Assembly (NCBI RefSeq): GCF_007830065.1
Contig: NZ_VLKK01000004.1
Location: 186,001 to 250,000 of the forward strand
From: Sphingobium wenxiniae
GTDB lineage: Bacteria; Pseudomonadota; Alphaproteobacteria; Sphingomonadales; Sphingomonadaceae
Length of the DNA: 64,000 nt
Direction of reading: 5' to 3'
In this document: positions 17,781-26,303 of the stretch, in pieces
Layout of the letters: each line of letters begins with the position of its first letter
Position numbering within the stretch: the stretch's first letter is position 1
The notes under the pieces: generated by a model
What the model was told of the DNA's origin: nothing
Databases searched by the model: none
The model's input: the letters and a program-made list of their open reading frames with translations, nothing else
Translations under genes and position numbers: made by a program

Positions 17781-18044
17781 ATGTTTACGCAACTCAATCC
17801 GCCGATTCCCGTTAATGTCATCGGCAAAGGCGCGGGCTATGCGATCGGCGTTATCGACTATGGCCAAGAGCATAATCTGATCTGGGTGACCGCGATAAGC
17901 GAGACGGGTGAGATATGGTGCGCACCCAATCCGGTGGTGCGTATGACGAAGAACTGGACGATGGACAGGCCTGAACCGACGCTCGCGGTGGTGGATGGTC
18001 AAGTGGTGAGCAGCAACGGGAGCGGTACAACAGATTGTGCGTGA
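17781..18044 (+). CDS. Conserved small hypothetical protein
   Basis: 87 residues with protein-like composition: PPIPVNVIGKGAGYAIGVI, then DYGQEHNLIWVTAISETGEIWCAPNPVVRM, and a short variable tail. The central part resembles small alphaproteobacterial proteins recalled with the theme VIDYG-EHNL-W ... GEIW-APNP-VR; function unknown. No signal peptide or membrane span. No strong ribosome site is visible before the ATG, so expression is not certain. It is followed after 232 bases by a small secreted protein. Confidence 0.6.
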   Translation: MFTQLNPPIPVNVIGKGAGYAIGVIDYGQEHNLIWVTAISETGEIWCAPNPVVRMTKNWTMDRPEPTLAVVDGQVVSSNGSGTTDCA

Positions 18045-18276
18045 TAGCGGACGCCCGAAATGGCAACGCCCGCTCACCGTTCGGACTATGGGTGCAATTC
18101 CTGTGTGGGATGCGCCTTGTCCAAAATCCCCGGACGTTGCGTTTGCGGATCACGTTCCCGGATACATCCACCCGAGAATTTACCCGCCCATGGAACGACT
18201 GCGGTGGAATACGGTTCATGCCCCGCACATGGGCGCAGTCGATGCGCTCGCCCGGTGCAATAATCGGAGATCTAAA

Positions 18277-18525
18277 ATGAAATTGATCATCGCTGCCGCC
18301 GCACTTTCAATGGCTCTTGGGAGCGCCGCCCTTGCTCAGCCTCGCCATGACCCGCACAGAGGCGCTTCGAACCATTCCCGTTACGCGCCGCCGAAGCACT
18401 GGAACCAGTCGCGCGATCATTGGGACCGCCACACCATTGCGTGCCAGAAGCGCTATCGCAGCTACAATCCGCGCACCGATCGCTACACCATCAGTCGCGG
18501 CCGCACTGCAATCTGCCGCCTCTAA
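18277..18525 (+). CDS. BA14K-like small secreted protein
   Basis: 82 residues: signal peptide of about 20 residues (MKLIIAAAALSMALGSAALA, cleavage after ALA), a His/Pro/Asn-rich linker, then a C-terminal BA14K-like segment CQKRYRSYNPRTDRYTI and a final Cys (AICRL). BA14K family proteins of Brucella and other alphaproteobacteria are immunoreactive envelope proteins of unclear, possibly lectin-like role. ATG 18277 is chosen because it begins a clean signal peptide and follows a CGGAGA ribosome site; an upstream frame to 18037 is not needed. Confidence 0.75.
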   Translation: MKLIIAAAALSMALGSAALAQPRHDPHRGASNHSRYAPPKHWNQSRDHWDRHTIACQKRYRSYNPRTDRYTISRGRTAICRL

Positions 18526-18644
18526 TCCCGGCGTGACGTAACAGGATGGCGGGCGCTTCGGCGAGAAGCTCCCGCCTCTTGCGACAAGCCGCGCCGGAAC
18601 TGGGGATCGCTCCCATTGGTTACGTTTCCATAAGGAGAACAGCG

Positions 18645-18836
18645 ATGAAGACCCGTGGAATGACTATCGCGATGATCGCGGCGCTGGTGCTGACAGGCTT
18701 TTCCGTATCGGCCTGCCGTGATGGACGGCCGGGCTATAACAGCGACCGGCATCATGGCCGGGACCGCGATCACAGGCGTGATCGGCACGACCGTCATGAT
18801 CGTCACGACCGGGGCGACAGGCAGAGGCCCCGTTAA
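18645..18836 (+). CDS. Small lipoprotein with His/Asp/Arg-rich tail
   Basis: 63 residues. A signal with lipobox VSAC (Cys near residue 21) is followed by a highly charged tail with HDRHDRHDR repeats to the C-terminus. TAAGGAG stands eight bases before ATG 18645, which selects this start over the longer frame from 18546. The tail could bind divalent metals or heme through its histidines, or simply be a flexible surface segment. It follows the BA14K-like gene by 119 bases. No homologue family recognised. Confidence 0.65.
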   Translation: MKTRGMTIAMIAALVLTGFSVSACRDGRPGYNSDRHHGRDRDHRRDRHDRHDRHDRGDRQRPR

Positions 18837-18955
18837 GCGGGAAACATGCCCTCGCAATATGGGCCGGTTACGACTTCTTCATGTCGCGTGTCCATTGAGG
18901 ACTCCTTAGTCCTGCAAGAGGTCCGAAGCTGGTAGCATCACCATGCTTCAGGCAT

Positions 18956-18992
18956 AGAAAAGCCCCGGAAACCACTTGGATTTCCGAGGCTT
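18956..18992 (-). terminator. Intrinsic terminator of tRNA-Val
   Basis: On the minus strand, arms AAGCCTCGGAAA and TTTCCGGGGCTT pair with one mismatch and are followed by TTTT. It begins five bases past the tRNA 3' end, as expected for a single-gene tRNA transcript. Confidence 0.8.
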
Positions 18993-18996
18993 GTCA

Positions 18997-19071
18997 TGGT
19001 GGGCGTGGCAAGGATTGAACTTGCGACCCCTGCGATGTCAACACAGTGCTCTACCACTGAGCTACACGCCC
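18997..19071 (-). tRNA. tRNA-Val(GAC)
   Basis: On the minus strand the sequence folds as a standard cloverleaf: acceptor GGGCGTG/CACGCCC with discriminator A and an encoded CCA, D-arm GCTC-AGTGGTA-GAGC, anticodon stem CTGTG/CGCAG with loop TTGACAT giving anticodon GAC, and T-arm with loop TTCAATC. 75 bases including CCA. Read by valine GUC/GUU codons. An intrinsic terminator follows directly. Confidence 0.95.
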
Positions 19072-19201
19072 ACGGGAGTTGCGCCAATAGCGGCGGCCGA
19101 TTGGCTGCGCAAGCGGGAATTTGCGTTTTGGCCACCAAATATCTGGACAGCGTGGATGCGGCCCATATGTTTCACGGCTTTCACTCGGAACGCCCATAAC
19201 G

Positions 19202-20527
19202 ATGCTGTCATCCTCCCCGATCCAGACAACGGCGCGACTGCCTTTCCACCGGCAGCTTTATGTCCAGGTTCTGGCCGCGATCGCTCTGGGTGTGCTCGTG
19301 GGATATGCCTGGCCTTCCGTCGGGATCGCGCTCAAGCCTCTGGGCGATGCGTTCATCAAGCTGGTCAAGATGATCATCGCGCCGGTAATCTTCCTGACGA
19401 TCGTGACCGGGATCGCCGGGATGCGCGAATTGAGGGCGATCGGTCGGGTGGCAGCCAAGGCGTTCGGCTATTTCCTGTTCTTCTCCACTCTGGCGCTGAT
19501 CCTGGGGCTAATCGTCGGCAATCTGATCCAGCCGGGGGCGGGACTGCATATCGATCCCGCGACGCTCGATAGCGGCAAGGTCGCCGACTATGCGTATCAG
19601 GCCCATGACCAGACGCTGACGGGCTTTCTGATGGCCATCATCCCGTCGACGCTGGTGTCCGCGATTGCCGACGGGGACATATTGCAGGTGCTGTTCGTGG
19701 CGATCCTTTTCGGCATTGCCCTGACGATGATCGGCGGAAAGGCCGCTCCTCTGCTGCATGTGCTGGATTCGGCGAGCCATGCGATTTTCCGTCTCGTCGC
19801 CTTGCTCATGAAAGCCGCGCCGATCGGAGCTTTCGGCGCCATCGCCTTCACCATAGGCCAATATGGCGTGGGAACGCTCGCCAATCTCGCGGGGCTGGTC
19901 GCGACCTTTTACCTGACGTCGCTGCTGTTCGTCCTTGTCGTGCTGGGAGCGGTGGCCCGGCTGGCCGGTTTCAACATCCTGCACCTGATCCGCTATCTCA
20001 AGGCGGAACTGCTGCTGGTGCTGGGCACGTCTTCATCCGAAGCGGCGCTGCCCAGCCTGATCGAGAAGATGGAGCGGGCGGGGTGCCGCAAATCCGTGGT
20101 CGGACTGGTCGTGCCCACGGGCTACAGCTTCAACCTGGACGGCACGAATATCTACATGACGCTGGCAGCGCTGTTCATCGCGCAGGCGACGGACGTGCAT
20201 CTGAGCCTGCAGGAACAGGTCCTGCTGTTGCTGGTCGCGATGATTTCCAGCAAGGGCGCGGCGGCCGTGACGGGCGCGGGCTTCATCACGCTGGCGGCGA
20301 CCCTGTCGATCGTGCCGTCCGTGCCGGTCGCGGGCATGGCGCTGATCCTGGGTGTCGACCGTTTCATGAGCGAATGCCGCAGCCTTACCAACTTCATCGG
20401 CAATGCCGTCGCGACGATCATCGTGTCGGCCTGGGAAAAGGGGCTTGACCGGGAAAGGTTCGATGCGGCCATGGCGAACATCCCGCTCGACCCCACGCCC
20501 GACATGCAGGAGGTGGTGCCCGACTAG
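19202..20527 (+). CDS. dctA: Dicarboxylate/amino acid:cation symporter (DctA type)
   Basis: 441 residues with the glutamate-carrier fold of the DAACS family. Eight or more membrane segments; signatures include [21 protein letters not shown] (helix 3), [13 protein letters not shown] (hairpin 1 serine-rich motif), [22 protein letters not shown] (helix 7) and [22 protein letters not shown] (hairpin 2). Imports C4-dicarboxylates such as succinate and malate with protons or Na+. ATG 19202 is chosen over the upstream frame since it gives the usual short cytoplasmic N-terminus. Exact substrate (dicarboxylate versus glutamate/aspartate) cannot be fixed from sequence. Confidence 0.9.
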   Translation: MLSSSPIQTTARLPFHRQLYVQVLAAIALGVLVGYAWPSVGIALKPLGDAFIKLVKMIIAPVIFLTIVTGIAGMRELRAIGRVAAKAFGYFLFFSTLALILGLIVGNLIQPGAGLHIDPATLDSGKVADYAYQAHDQTLTGFLMAIIPSTLVSAIADGDILQVLFVAILFGIALTMIGGKAAPLLHVLDSASHAIFRLVALLMKAAPIGAFGAIAFTIGQYGVGTLANLAGLVATFYLTSLLFVLVVLGAVARLAGFNILHLIRYLKAELLLVLGTSSSEAALPSLIEKMERAGCRKSVVGLVVPTGYSFNLDGTNIYMTLAALFIAQATDVHLSLQEQVLLLLVAMISSKGAAAVTGAGFITLAATLSIVPSVPVAGMALILGVDRFMSECRSLTNFIGNAVATIIVSAWEKGLDRERFDAAMANIPLDPTPDMQEVVPD

Positions 20528-20536
20528 CGCCGTTGT

Positions 20537-20914
20537 TCAGGTGAGCCCCGTCAGGCTTTCCGTGCCGAACATGCGTTCGACCTCCAGCACCAGTTCGCGC
20601 AGGTGGAAGGGTTTGGACAGGACCTTGGCCTGAGGCACCGCCTGCCCCGCGCGCAGGGTGACGGCGGCAAAGCCGGTGATGAACATGATGCGCATGTCCG
20701 GCGCGGCCGACGCTGCGTGCTGGGCCAGTTCTATGCCGTCCATTTCCGGCATGACGATGTCGGTCAGCAGCAGGTCGAAATTGTCCGTATCGATGTGCGG
20801 CACGGCCTGCGCGCCATTGGCGACGGCGACTACTTCATAGCCCGATTTTTCCAGCGCGCGCGAAAGATAGGCGCGCATGCTGTCATCGTCTTCCGCCAGC
20901 AGGATTCGGATCAT
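20537..20914 (-). CDS. cpdR: Single-domain response regulator CpdR
   Basis: 125 residues, receiver domain only. The acidic pocket (ILLAEDDDSMR), phospho-acceptor Asp52 in LLTDIVMPEMDGIEL, Thr in MFITGFAAV and Lys in VLSKPFHLREL are all present. The MIRILLAEDDDSMRAYL start and VLSKPFHLR match CpdR of Caulobacter/Rhizobiales closely; CpdR, controlled by the CckA-ChpT phosphorelay, delivers ClpXP to substrates during the cell cycle. An upstream in-frame ATG (20941) would add nine residues. Divergent from N-formylglutamate amidohydrolase, a common neighbour of cpdR in alphaproteobacteria as recalled. Confidence 0.9.
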   Translation of the reverse strand: MIRILLAEDDDSMRAYLSRALEKSGYEVVAVANGAQAVPHIDTDNFDLLLTDIVMPEMDGIELAQHAASAAPDMRIMFITGFAAVTLRAGQAVPQAKVLSKPFHLRELVLEVERMFGTESLTGLT

Positions 20915-21052
20915 GATCCCCAACTTTTCCCCGGTTCGCATCGCGCGGCCGCCCCGCAGTCAGGGTGGCATGAAGCAGACATATATGCGACAAGTCGTAA
21001 ATATTATCCAGCCAGCCGACCAATTTTGGCGCATGGCGCAGAAAGGAGTCCC

Positions 21053-21946
21053 GTGGACCGCTTCACGCTGCCGCGCCCGGTGGAAAGCAGCCCCGCGTTC
21101 GACCGTTACGGGCCGGACGTGCCGGCGCATCCGGTCGTCCTGTCCATCCCCCATGCCGGCCGGCTCTACGATCCCGATCTGCTGGCGCGGGCGCGGGTGC
21201 GGCCGGAGATGCTACGGCGGCTGGAGGATCGATGGACCGACCTGCTGGCGCTGCCGCTGGTCGAGCGGGGCCATAGCGTGCTGGTGGCGCGCGCGCCCCG
21301 GGCGATGATCGACCTGAACCGTCATGAGCGGGAGATCGATCCCGCCATGGTGACGGGCCTGCCGCACGGCATGGCGCTGCGGACCAGCCAGAAACTGCGC
21401 GGGGGGCTGGGGCTGATCCCGCGGCGCCTGCCCGGCGCGCCGGACCTGTGGCGCGGGCCGATCCCCTGGGCGGAGGTGCAGCGGCGGATCGAGACGGTTC
21501 ACCGGCCCTATCATGCGGCGCTGGATTGCCTGTTGAAGGCCGCGCGGGACGCGCATGGCCATGCGATCTTGGTCGACCTTCACTCCATGCCGCCGCTGCC
21601 TCCGGCAGGGGCCGGGCAGATGACGCCGTCGCTGGTTCTGGGCGACCGGTTCGGGCGGACGGCGTCCGGGCGTTTGACGACGCTGGCCGGCGACATCGCG
21701 GCGGGCCGGGGCTTCGTGGCCGCGCTGAACCACCCTTATGCGGGCGACCATATGATCGAACGGCACGGCAATCCGGCTCACGCGATTCATGCCTTGCAGG
21801 TGGAGATCGACCGGGCCTTCTATCTCGACATCGCACTGGAGGAGCCGGGGCCGGGGCTGGAACGGATGCAGGCGCTGGTGCGCGCGCTGGTGGAGGCGCT
21901 GGCCAATGCGCTGCCGCGCGCGGACTTCGCCATGGCCGCCGAATAG
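21053..21946 (+). CDS. N-formylglutamate amidohydrolase
   Basis: 297 residues. Hydrolyses N-formyl-L-glutamate (or related formyl-amino acids) to formate and glutamate. Conserved metal and substrate motifs are visible: LSIPHAGRLYDPDL near residue 30, RAPRAMIDLNRHEREID near 80, ILVDLHSMPP near 173 and LNHPYAGDHMIERHG near 225. The GTG start at 21053 follows AAAGGAGTCC at ideal distance, which rules out the longer frame running over cpdR. No other histidine-degradation gene is adjacent, so the role may be general formyl-amino-acid turnover. Confidence 0.9.
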   Translation: MDRFTLPRPVESSPAFDRYGPDVPAHPVVLSIPHAGRLYDPDLLARARVRPEMLRRLEDRWTDLLALPLVERGHSVLVARAPRAMIDLNRHEREIDPAMVTGLPHGMALRTSQKLRGGLGLIPRRLPGAPDLWRGPIPWAEVQRRIETVHRPYHAALDCLLKAARDAHGHAILVDLHSMPPLPPAGAGQMTPSLVLGDRFGRTASGRLTTLAGDIAAGRGFVAALNHPYAGDHMIERHGNPAHAIHALQVEIDRAFYLDIALEEPGPGLERMQALVRALVEALANALPRADFAMAAE

Positions 21947-22080
21947 GGGCGTCCGCGTTCCCCGATGGCGGCGGCTGCGGAGACGCCCCAGCAATATTTT
22001 GTTACCTTCGGCATATCCCGCAGACATGTGGCGCGGTTACAGACGGGAGCTTGTCCGGCGCCGCGAAAGGAGAAGCCCGC

Positions 22081-22149
22081 ATGTCTGTTGCCATGGCGTT
22101 GGAGGTCGCCATGCTCCGCCTTCGCCTTGCATCCATGGCGGCCGGATGA
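22081..22149 (+). CDS. 22-codon leader ORF coupled to the next response regulator
   Basis: The ATG at 22081 follows AAAGGAG at a good distance, and the frame ends with TGA at 22147-22149, overlapping the ATG of the response regulator (ATGA). The regulator itself has no ribosome site of its own, so translation probably passes from this short ORF. The peptide (MSVAMALEVAMLRL...) is unremarkable apart from being Met/Ala/Leu-rich. Confidence 0.45.
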   Translation: MSVAMALEVAMLRLRLASMAAG

Positions 22150-22856
22150 CTCATCCGCTGATCCTCATCGCCGAACAGCAGCCGAAATTGCGTCACGATC
22201 TGCACGCCTTTCTGGAACGGAGTGGATTCCGCGCGCTGCCAGCTTCCTGCGCCAGCGACATCTGGGATGCGATTGCCGCTGAGCCGGTCGATGCGCTGGT
22301 GCTGGACGCCGGCCTGCGCGAAGCCGACGGCACGGATTTGTGCGGCGGCATCCGGGCGCGCAGCGACGTGCCGATCATCCTGGTCGGCGCGAACAGCACC
22401 GAAGTCGACCGGGTTGTCGGGCTGGAGCTGGGCGCGGACGATTTCATCGCCAAACCTTATTCGACGCGGGAAGTGGCCGCGCGCCTGCGCGCTGTGCTGC
22501 GGCGCGGGAAAAGTGCGCGCATATTGCGCCAGCGGCGTCAGGCGGAGGCGCATTTCGACGGCTGGATCGTCAATTGCGCGCGGCGTGAAGTGCTCGATCC
22601 GGACGGCGCGCCCGTTGACCTCACGGCCGCCGAATTTTCCCTGCTCTCCCTGTTCCTGGACAATGCCCGGTCGGTCATTGCGCGCGCCAGGCTGCTGGAA
22701 TTGAACGGAACGCGGGAAACGGGATCATCGCACCGCAGCATCGACGTGCTGGTCAGCCGATTGCGGCGCAAGCTCGATCACCCCTCACGCGCCGCGCCGA
22801 TCGTGACGGTGCGGGGCGTCGGCTACATGCTCAGCGCTGTTGTGGACCGGCGCTAG
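22146..22856 (+). CDS. OmpR-type response regulator with degenerate receiver domain
   Basis: 236 residues: receiver (1-120) plus winged-helix DNA-binding domain (about 135-232, ending RSIDVLVSRLRRKLD and VTVRGVGYML). Phospho-acceptor Asp54 (LVLDAG) and Lys103 (AKPYS) remain, but the acidic pair that binds Mg2+ is Gln11-Gln12 (IAEQQPKLR instead of VEDDP) and the switch Ser/Thr is Gly81. It aligns without gaps to the regulator at 26474, a clear paralogue. No kinase gene is adjacent. It may act without phosphorylation. Start ATG 22146 overlaps a leader ORF. Confidence 0.88.
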   Translation: MTHPLILIAEQQPKLRHDLHAFLERSGFRALPASCASDIWDAIAAEPVDALVLDAGLREADGTDLCGGIRARSDVPIILVGANSTEVDRVVGLELGADDFIAKPYSTREVAARLRAVLRRGKSARILRQRRQAEAHFDGWIVNCARREVLDPDGAPVDLTAAEFSLLSLFLDNARSVIARARLLELNGTRETGSSHRSIDVLVSRLRRKLDHPSRAAPIVTVRGVGYMLSAVVDRR

Positions 22857-22972
22857 AGGTCCAGACATAGTTTTTAACAAAAGCGCTGCGCCGCAGCAAA
22901 ACGGCATCCCTATTCTTCCTGCCAAAGCCGGTCCGCTCCCCCGACCGGCGCACAGACAGGAAGGATAACGAC

Positions 22973-23671
22973 ATGAACGAGCTTATCGGTCGCGTCTTCA
23001 GTTTCGAAAGCCATGTCTTTCCGAACCAGAGCGTGCTCTATAACCGGCTTGCCAGCGACGGGCAGAGCCCCAAGGCGCTGATGATTTCCTGCGCCGATTC
23101 CCGCATCGTCCCCGAACATATCATGCAGGCCGACCCCGGCGACCTGTTCGTATGCCGCAATGCGGGCAATATCGTCCCGCCCTTCGCCACGCAGAATGGC
23201 GGCGTATCGTCGACCGTGGAATTTGCGGTCGTGGCGCTGGGCGTGCGCGACATCATCGTTTGCGGCCATAGCGATTGCGGCGCGATGAAGGCGCTGGTGC
23301 ATGAAGAACTGCTGGCGCCCATGCCCAATGTCGCCGCCTGGTTACGCCATTCCCATGCCGCGCAGCAGGTGGCACGCGACAGCTATCCCGCCGATCTGAG
23401 CGACGCGGAGAAAATCCGCGCGGTGACGCTGGAGAATATCGTCGTCCAGCTTTCCCATCTGCGGACCCACCCTTCCGTGGCGTCGGGCATCGCGCGGGGC
23501 GAGATCGCGCTGCACGGCTGGTTCGTGGACATTCATGCAGGCCAGATCCTTGGCCTTGATGGCGAAACCGGCCGCTTCATGCCGTTGCGGGAAGGCACGC
23601 CGCTGCCCGTCGCGCTGCCGCACGCGCGGCGTCTGGCCGCCGAAGCGCCCTACGCGCAGGCCGCGGAGTAA
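22973..23671 (+). CDS. Beta-class carbonic anhydrase
   Basis: 232 residues. Interconverts CO2 and bicarbonate in the cytoplasm. Zinc ligands Cys40 (ISCADSR), His99 and Cys102 (GHSDCGAMK) and the Asp42-Arg44 dyad are all in place. GACAGGAAGGATAACGACATG gives a reasonable ribosome site. The SulP transporter starts three bases after its stop, so the two genes form an operon for bicarbonate handling; the same pairing is known in many bacteria and as natural fusions. Confidence 0.96.
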   Translation: MNELIGRVFSFESHVFPNQSVLYNRLASDGQSPKALMISCADSRIVPEHIMQADPGDLFVCRNAGNIVPPFATQNGGVSSTVEFAVVALGVRDIIVCGHSDCGAMKALVHEELLAPMPNVAAWLRHSHAAQQVARDSYPADLSDAEKIRAVTLENIVVQLSHLRTHPSVASGIARGEIALHGWFVDIHAGQILGLDGETGRFMPLREGTPLPVALPHARRLAAEAPYAQAAE

Positions 23672-23674
23672 GCC

Positions 23675-25171
23675 ATGCTGAAAGCCTTTTCAGGCGGTAC
23701 GCTGAGCCGCGACTTCACCGCATCCATCGTCGTTTTCCTGGTGGCGATGCCCTTGTGCATGGGCATCGCCATCGCGTCCGGCGTGCCGCCTGAAAAGGGG
23801 CTGGTTACCGGGATCATTGGCGGTATCGTCGTTGGCCTGCTGGCCGGATCGCCCCTGCAGGTTAGCGGCCCGGCGGCGGGTCTGGCCGTCATCGTCTTTG
23901 AGATCGTCCAGCAACAGGGCCTGTCGGCGCTGGGACCGATTCTGATCCTGGCGGGCGCGATTCAGGTGATCGCGGGGCTGCTCAGGGTCGGTGGATGGTT
24001 CCGCGCCATTTCGCCCGCCGTGGTTCATGGCATGTTGGCGGGCATCGGCGTGCTGATCGTCGTCGGGCAATTCCATGTCCTGTTCGATGACAAGCCGTTG
24101 TCGAGCGGTCTGGCCAATCTGCTGGCGATGCCGGGCCAGATATTCGGCCTTACCAATCAGGATGCGGCGATGGCCTTTGCCGTCGGCCTTGTCACCATTA
24201 GCGGCATGATCGGCTGGGAAAAGATCCGTCCCGCCTCGATGAAGCTGTTGCCGGGCGCACTGGTCGGCGTGGTGCTGGCGACGCTGGTGGCCTTTTTCCT
24301 CGGCCTGCCGGTGGCCAGGGTGGCGGTGCCGGAATCGATCATGTCGGCGGTTACTCTACCGGAAGGCAATCTGTTCGCGCAGATGATGACGCCCTCCGTC
24401 ATCACGACCGCCGTGGCGATCGCCTTTATCGCCAGCGCCGAAACGCTGCTGTCGGCGGCGGCGGTCGACCGGATGCATGACGGTGTTCGCACCAATTATA
24501 ATCGGGAGCTGAGCGCGCAGGGCGTGGGCAATCTGCTTTGCGGCTTTGCCGGCGCATTGCCGATGACCGGCGTGATCGTCCGCAGCTCCGCCAATGTGCA
24601 GGCGGGCGGCAAGACGCGCCTGTCCACCATCCTGCACGGCATCTGGATATTGGGCTTCGTCGCGCTGCTGCCCTGGCTGCTGCGGGAAATCCCGATGGCG
24701 GCGCTGGCAGGCATATTGGTGGTGACGGGCGTGCGCCTCGTCAGCCTCGACCACGCGAAGCACCTACTGCACCGCTATGGGCCGCTTCCGGCGGTGGTGT
24801 GGGCCGCGACGCTGGTGACGGTGGTGACGACCGATCTGCTGACCGGCGTGCTGGTCGGCATTGGCCTGTCGTTGCTGGAAATGCTGCCCCATGTTCGCCG
24901 CCTCGGCCTCAAGATCGACGAGACGAGCTGGGACAACAAGCATGAAGTCGCGCTGGACGGCACGGCCAGTTTCTTCAGTCTGCCCGGCCTGTCCGCACGA
25001 CTGGAGGCATTGCCTGCCGGCCGCGTGATCATCCTCAACGTCGAACGGCTTGGCCATATCGACCATACCTGCGCGGAAATGCTGCGGGAATGGATCGACC
25101 GCCGCCGCAATGCGGGGATGGAGGTCGAACTGTTCGGCGCGGCAGGACGGTTGCGCCAGCTCGCGGCCTGA
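23675..25171 (+). CDS. SulP family inorganic anion transporter (probable bicarbonate transporter)
   Basis: 498 residues. Membrane domain of 12-14 spans with SulP marks (FLVAMPLCMGIAIASGVPPEKG near residues 17-38, VSGPAAGLAVIVFEI near 66-80) and a C-terminal STAS domain (about 415-498). SulP proteins carry sulfate, bicarbonate or other anions; the position directly after carbonic anhydrase favours bicarbonate (inference). AGCC-ATG start with 3-base spacing from the previous stop suggests coupling. A strong terminator follows. Confidence 0.92.
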   Translation: MLKAFSGGTLSRDFTASIVVFLVAMPLCMGIAIASGVPPEKGLVTGIIGGIVVGLLAGSPLQVSGPAAGLAVIVFEIVQQQGLSALGPILILAGAIQVIAGLLRVGGWFRAISPAVVHGMLAGIGVLIVVGQFHVLFDDKPLSSGLANLLAMPGQIFGLTNQDAAMAFAVGLVTISGMIGWEKIRPASMKLLPGALVGVVLATLVAFFLGLPVARVAVPESIMSAVTLPEGNLFAQMMTPSVITTAVAIAFIASAETLLSAAAVDRMHDGVRTNYNRELSAQGVGNLLCGFAGALPMTGVIVRSSANVQAGGKTRLSTILHGIWILGFVALLPWLLREIPMAALAGILVVTGVRLVSLDHAKHLLHRYGPLPAVVWAATLVTVVTTDLLTGVLVGIGLSLLEMLPHVRRLGLKIDETSWDNKHEVALDGTASFFSLPGLSARLEALPAGRVIILNVERLGHIDHTCAEMLREWIDRRRNAGMEVELFGAAGRLRQLAA

Positions 25172-25196
25172 CCGCTCCCGTTTCGAATCCCCCCTG

Positions 25197-25235
25197 GCCG
25201 CCGCGTCCTCCACCCCCGGACGCGGCGGCTTTTTC
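25197..25235 (+). terminator. Intrinsic terminator of the carbonic anhydrase-SulP operon
   Basis: Perfect 12-base arms GCCGCCGCGTCC and GGACGCGGCGGC around a 9-base loop, followed by five T residues. It lies 26 bases after the transporter stop. Confidence 0.9.
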
Positions 25236-25440
25236 ATGTCTGGCGTGGAACGGGACAGCAATGAAATGGAAACATGGGTTGCCAATTCGGAAAAGAACCG
25301 TGTTCCCCGGGCCACGCTATTCGCCCAGCCTTTCGCACTTGCACAAAATACGGTTTGTAAGGGACGGCAGGCGGGATAGCCCTGTGTCTGTCCGCACGTA
25401 CCGAAGGCGAACCGATCTTCGGACTGGCGGACGCAGGAAG

Positions 25441-25468
25441 GAACATTCTTTCGTAAAGGGGAATGTTC
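25441..25468 (+). promoter_or_regulatory. Hairpin holding the porin ribosome site in its loop
   Basis: Arms GAACATTC (25441-25448) and GAATGTTC (25461-25468) are exact complements with a 12-base loop that contains AAAGGG, the ribosome-binding site of the gene starting at 25469. The 3' arm touches the ATG. Such a fold would control access of the ribosome to the start. Confidence 0.5.
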
Positions 25469-26299
25469 ATGAAAAAATACCAGATCGCCTGTGCCGCTCT
25501 CACGCTGATATCCGCAGCGCCGGCCTTCGCGCAGGAGGCACCCACCAGTCCTGTCACGGTTTCGGGCAGCGTGGCCCTCGTTTCCGATTACCGCTTCCGC
25601 GGCGTGTCGCAGACCGACAAGGGCATGGCCGTGCAGGGCGGCGTCACGCTGACCCATGAAAGCGGCCTTTATGGCGGAACATGGGCGTCCAGCCTGTCGG
25701 GATGGGGCACGTTCGGCGGCTCCAACATGGAACTGGACCTGTTCGCGGGCTATGCCATCCCGCTGGGCGGCGCGACGCTGGACGTAGGCCTTACCTGGTA
25801 CATGTATCCAAGCGGCGCGGACACGACCGACTTCGCCGAACCCTATATCAAGCTGTCGGGTGATGTCGGCCCGGTTTCCGCCCTCGTCGGCGTCGCCTAT
25901 GCGCCCAAGCAGAAGGCGCTGGGCAAGGTCTATAACAGCGCGGCGTCGGTCCTGCCCGACAATCCGGGCAAGAAGAACGACAATTTCTATGTCTGGAGCG
26001 ATGTCAGCGGATCGATCCCCAACACGCCGGTGACGCTCAAGGCCCATCTGGGCTGGTCGAAGGGCAATTCGGGCCTGGGCCCCAACGGCACCAGCCTTGC
26101 CCCCACGGGCAAATATCTCGACTGGCTGGTGGGCGCGGACGTGGCTGTTCCGAACACGCCGCTGACGGTGGGCGTGGCCTATGTCGATACCGACATCGCC
26201 CGGGTCGAGGAAAATTACATCCGCCCGAACTTCTCGGATGCGGACGGTTCGTCCATCGCGCGTGGGCGTGTGGTCTTCTCGCTCTCGGCGGCGTTCTGA
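25469..26299 (+). CDS. TorF family putative porin
   Basis: 276 residues: signal peptide (MKKYQIACAALTLISAAPAFAQ) then an outer-membrane barrel of the TIGR02001/TorF type. The family signature VALVSDYRFRGVSQTDKG lies near residues 36-53, and the protein ends in a typical alternating strand with terminal Phe (VVFSLSAAF). ATG 25469 is preferred over ATG 25463 because AAAGGGG would be too close to the latter. Presumed uptake channel for a small solute; it lies between the bicarbonate genes and a two-component system, which may control it (inference). Confidence 0.88.
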   Translation: MKKYQIACAALTLISAAPAFAQEAPTSPVTVSGSVALVSDYRFRGVSQTDKGMAVQGGVTLTHESGLYGGTWASSLSGWGTFGGSNMELDLFAGYAIPLGGATLDVGLTWYMYPSGADTTDFAEPYIKLSGDVGPVSALVGVAYAPKQKALGKVYNSAASVLPDNPGKKNDNFYVWSDVSGSIPNTPVTLKAHLGWSKGNSGLGPNGTSLAPTGKYLDWLVGADVAVPNTPLTVGVAYVDTDIARVEENYIRPNFSDADGSSIARGRVVFSLSAAF

Positions 26300-26303
26300 T
26301 CGA

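Noticed and set aside
18037..18276. 80-codon N-terminal extension of the BA14K-like protein
   Set aside because: The clean signal peptide begins at 18277 with its own ribosome site; the extension overlaps the preceding gene and is Arg/Pro-rich.
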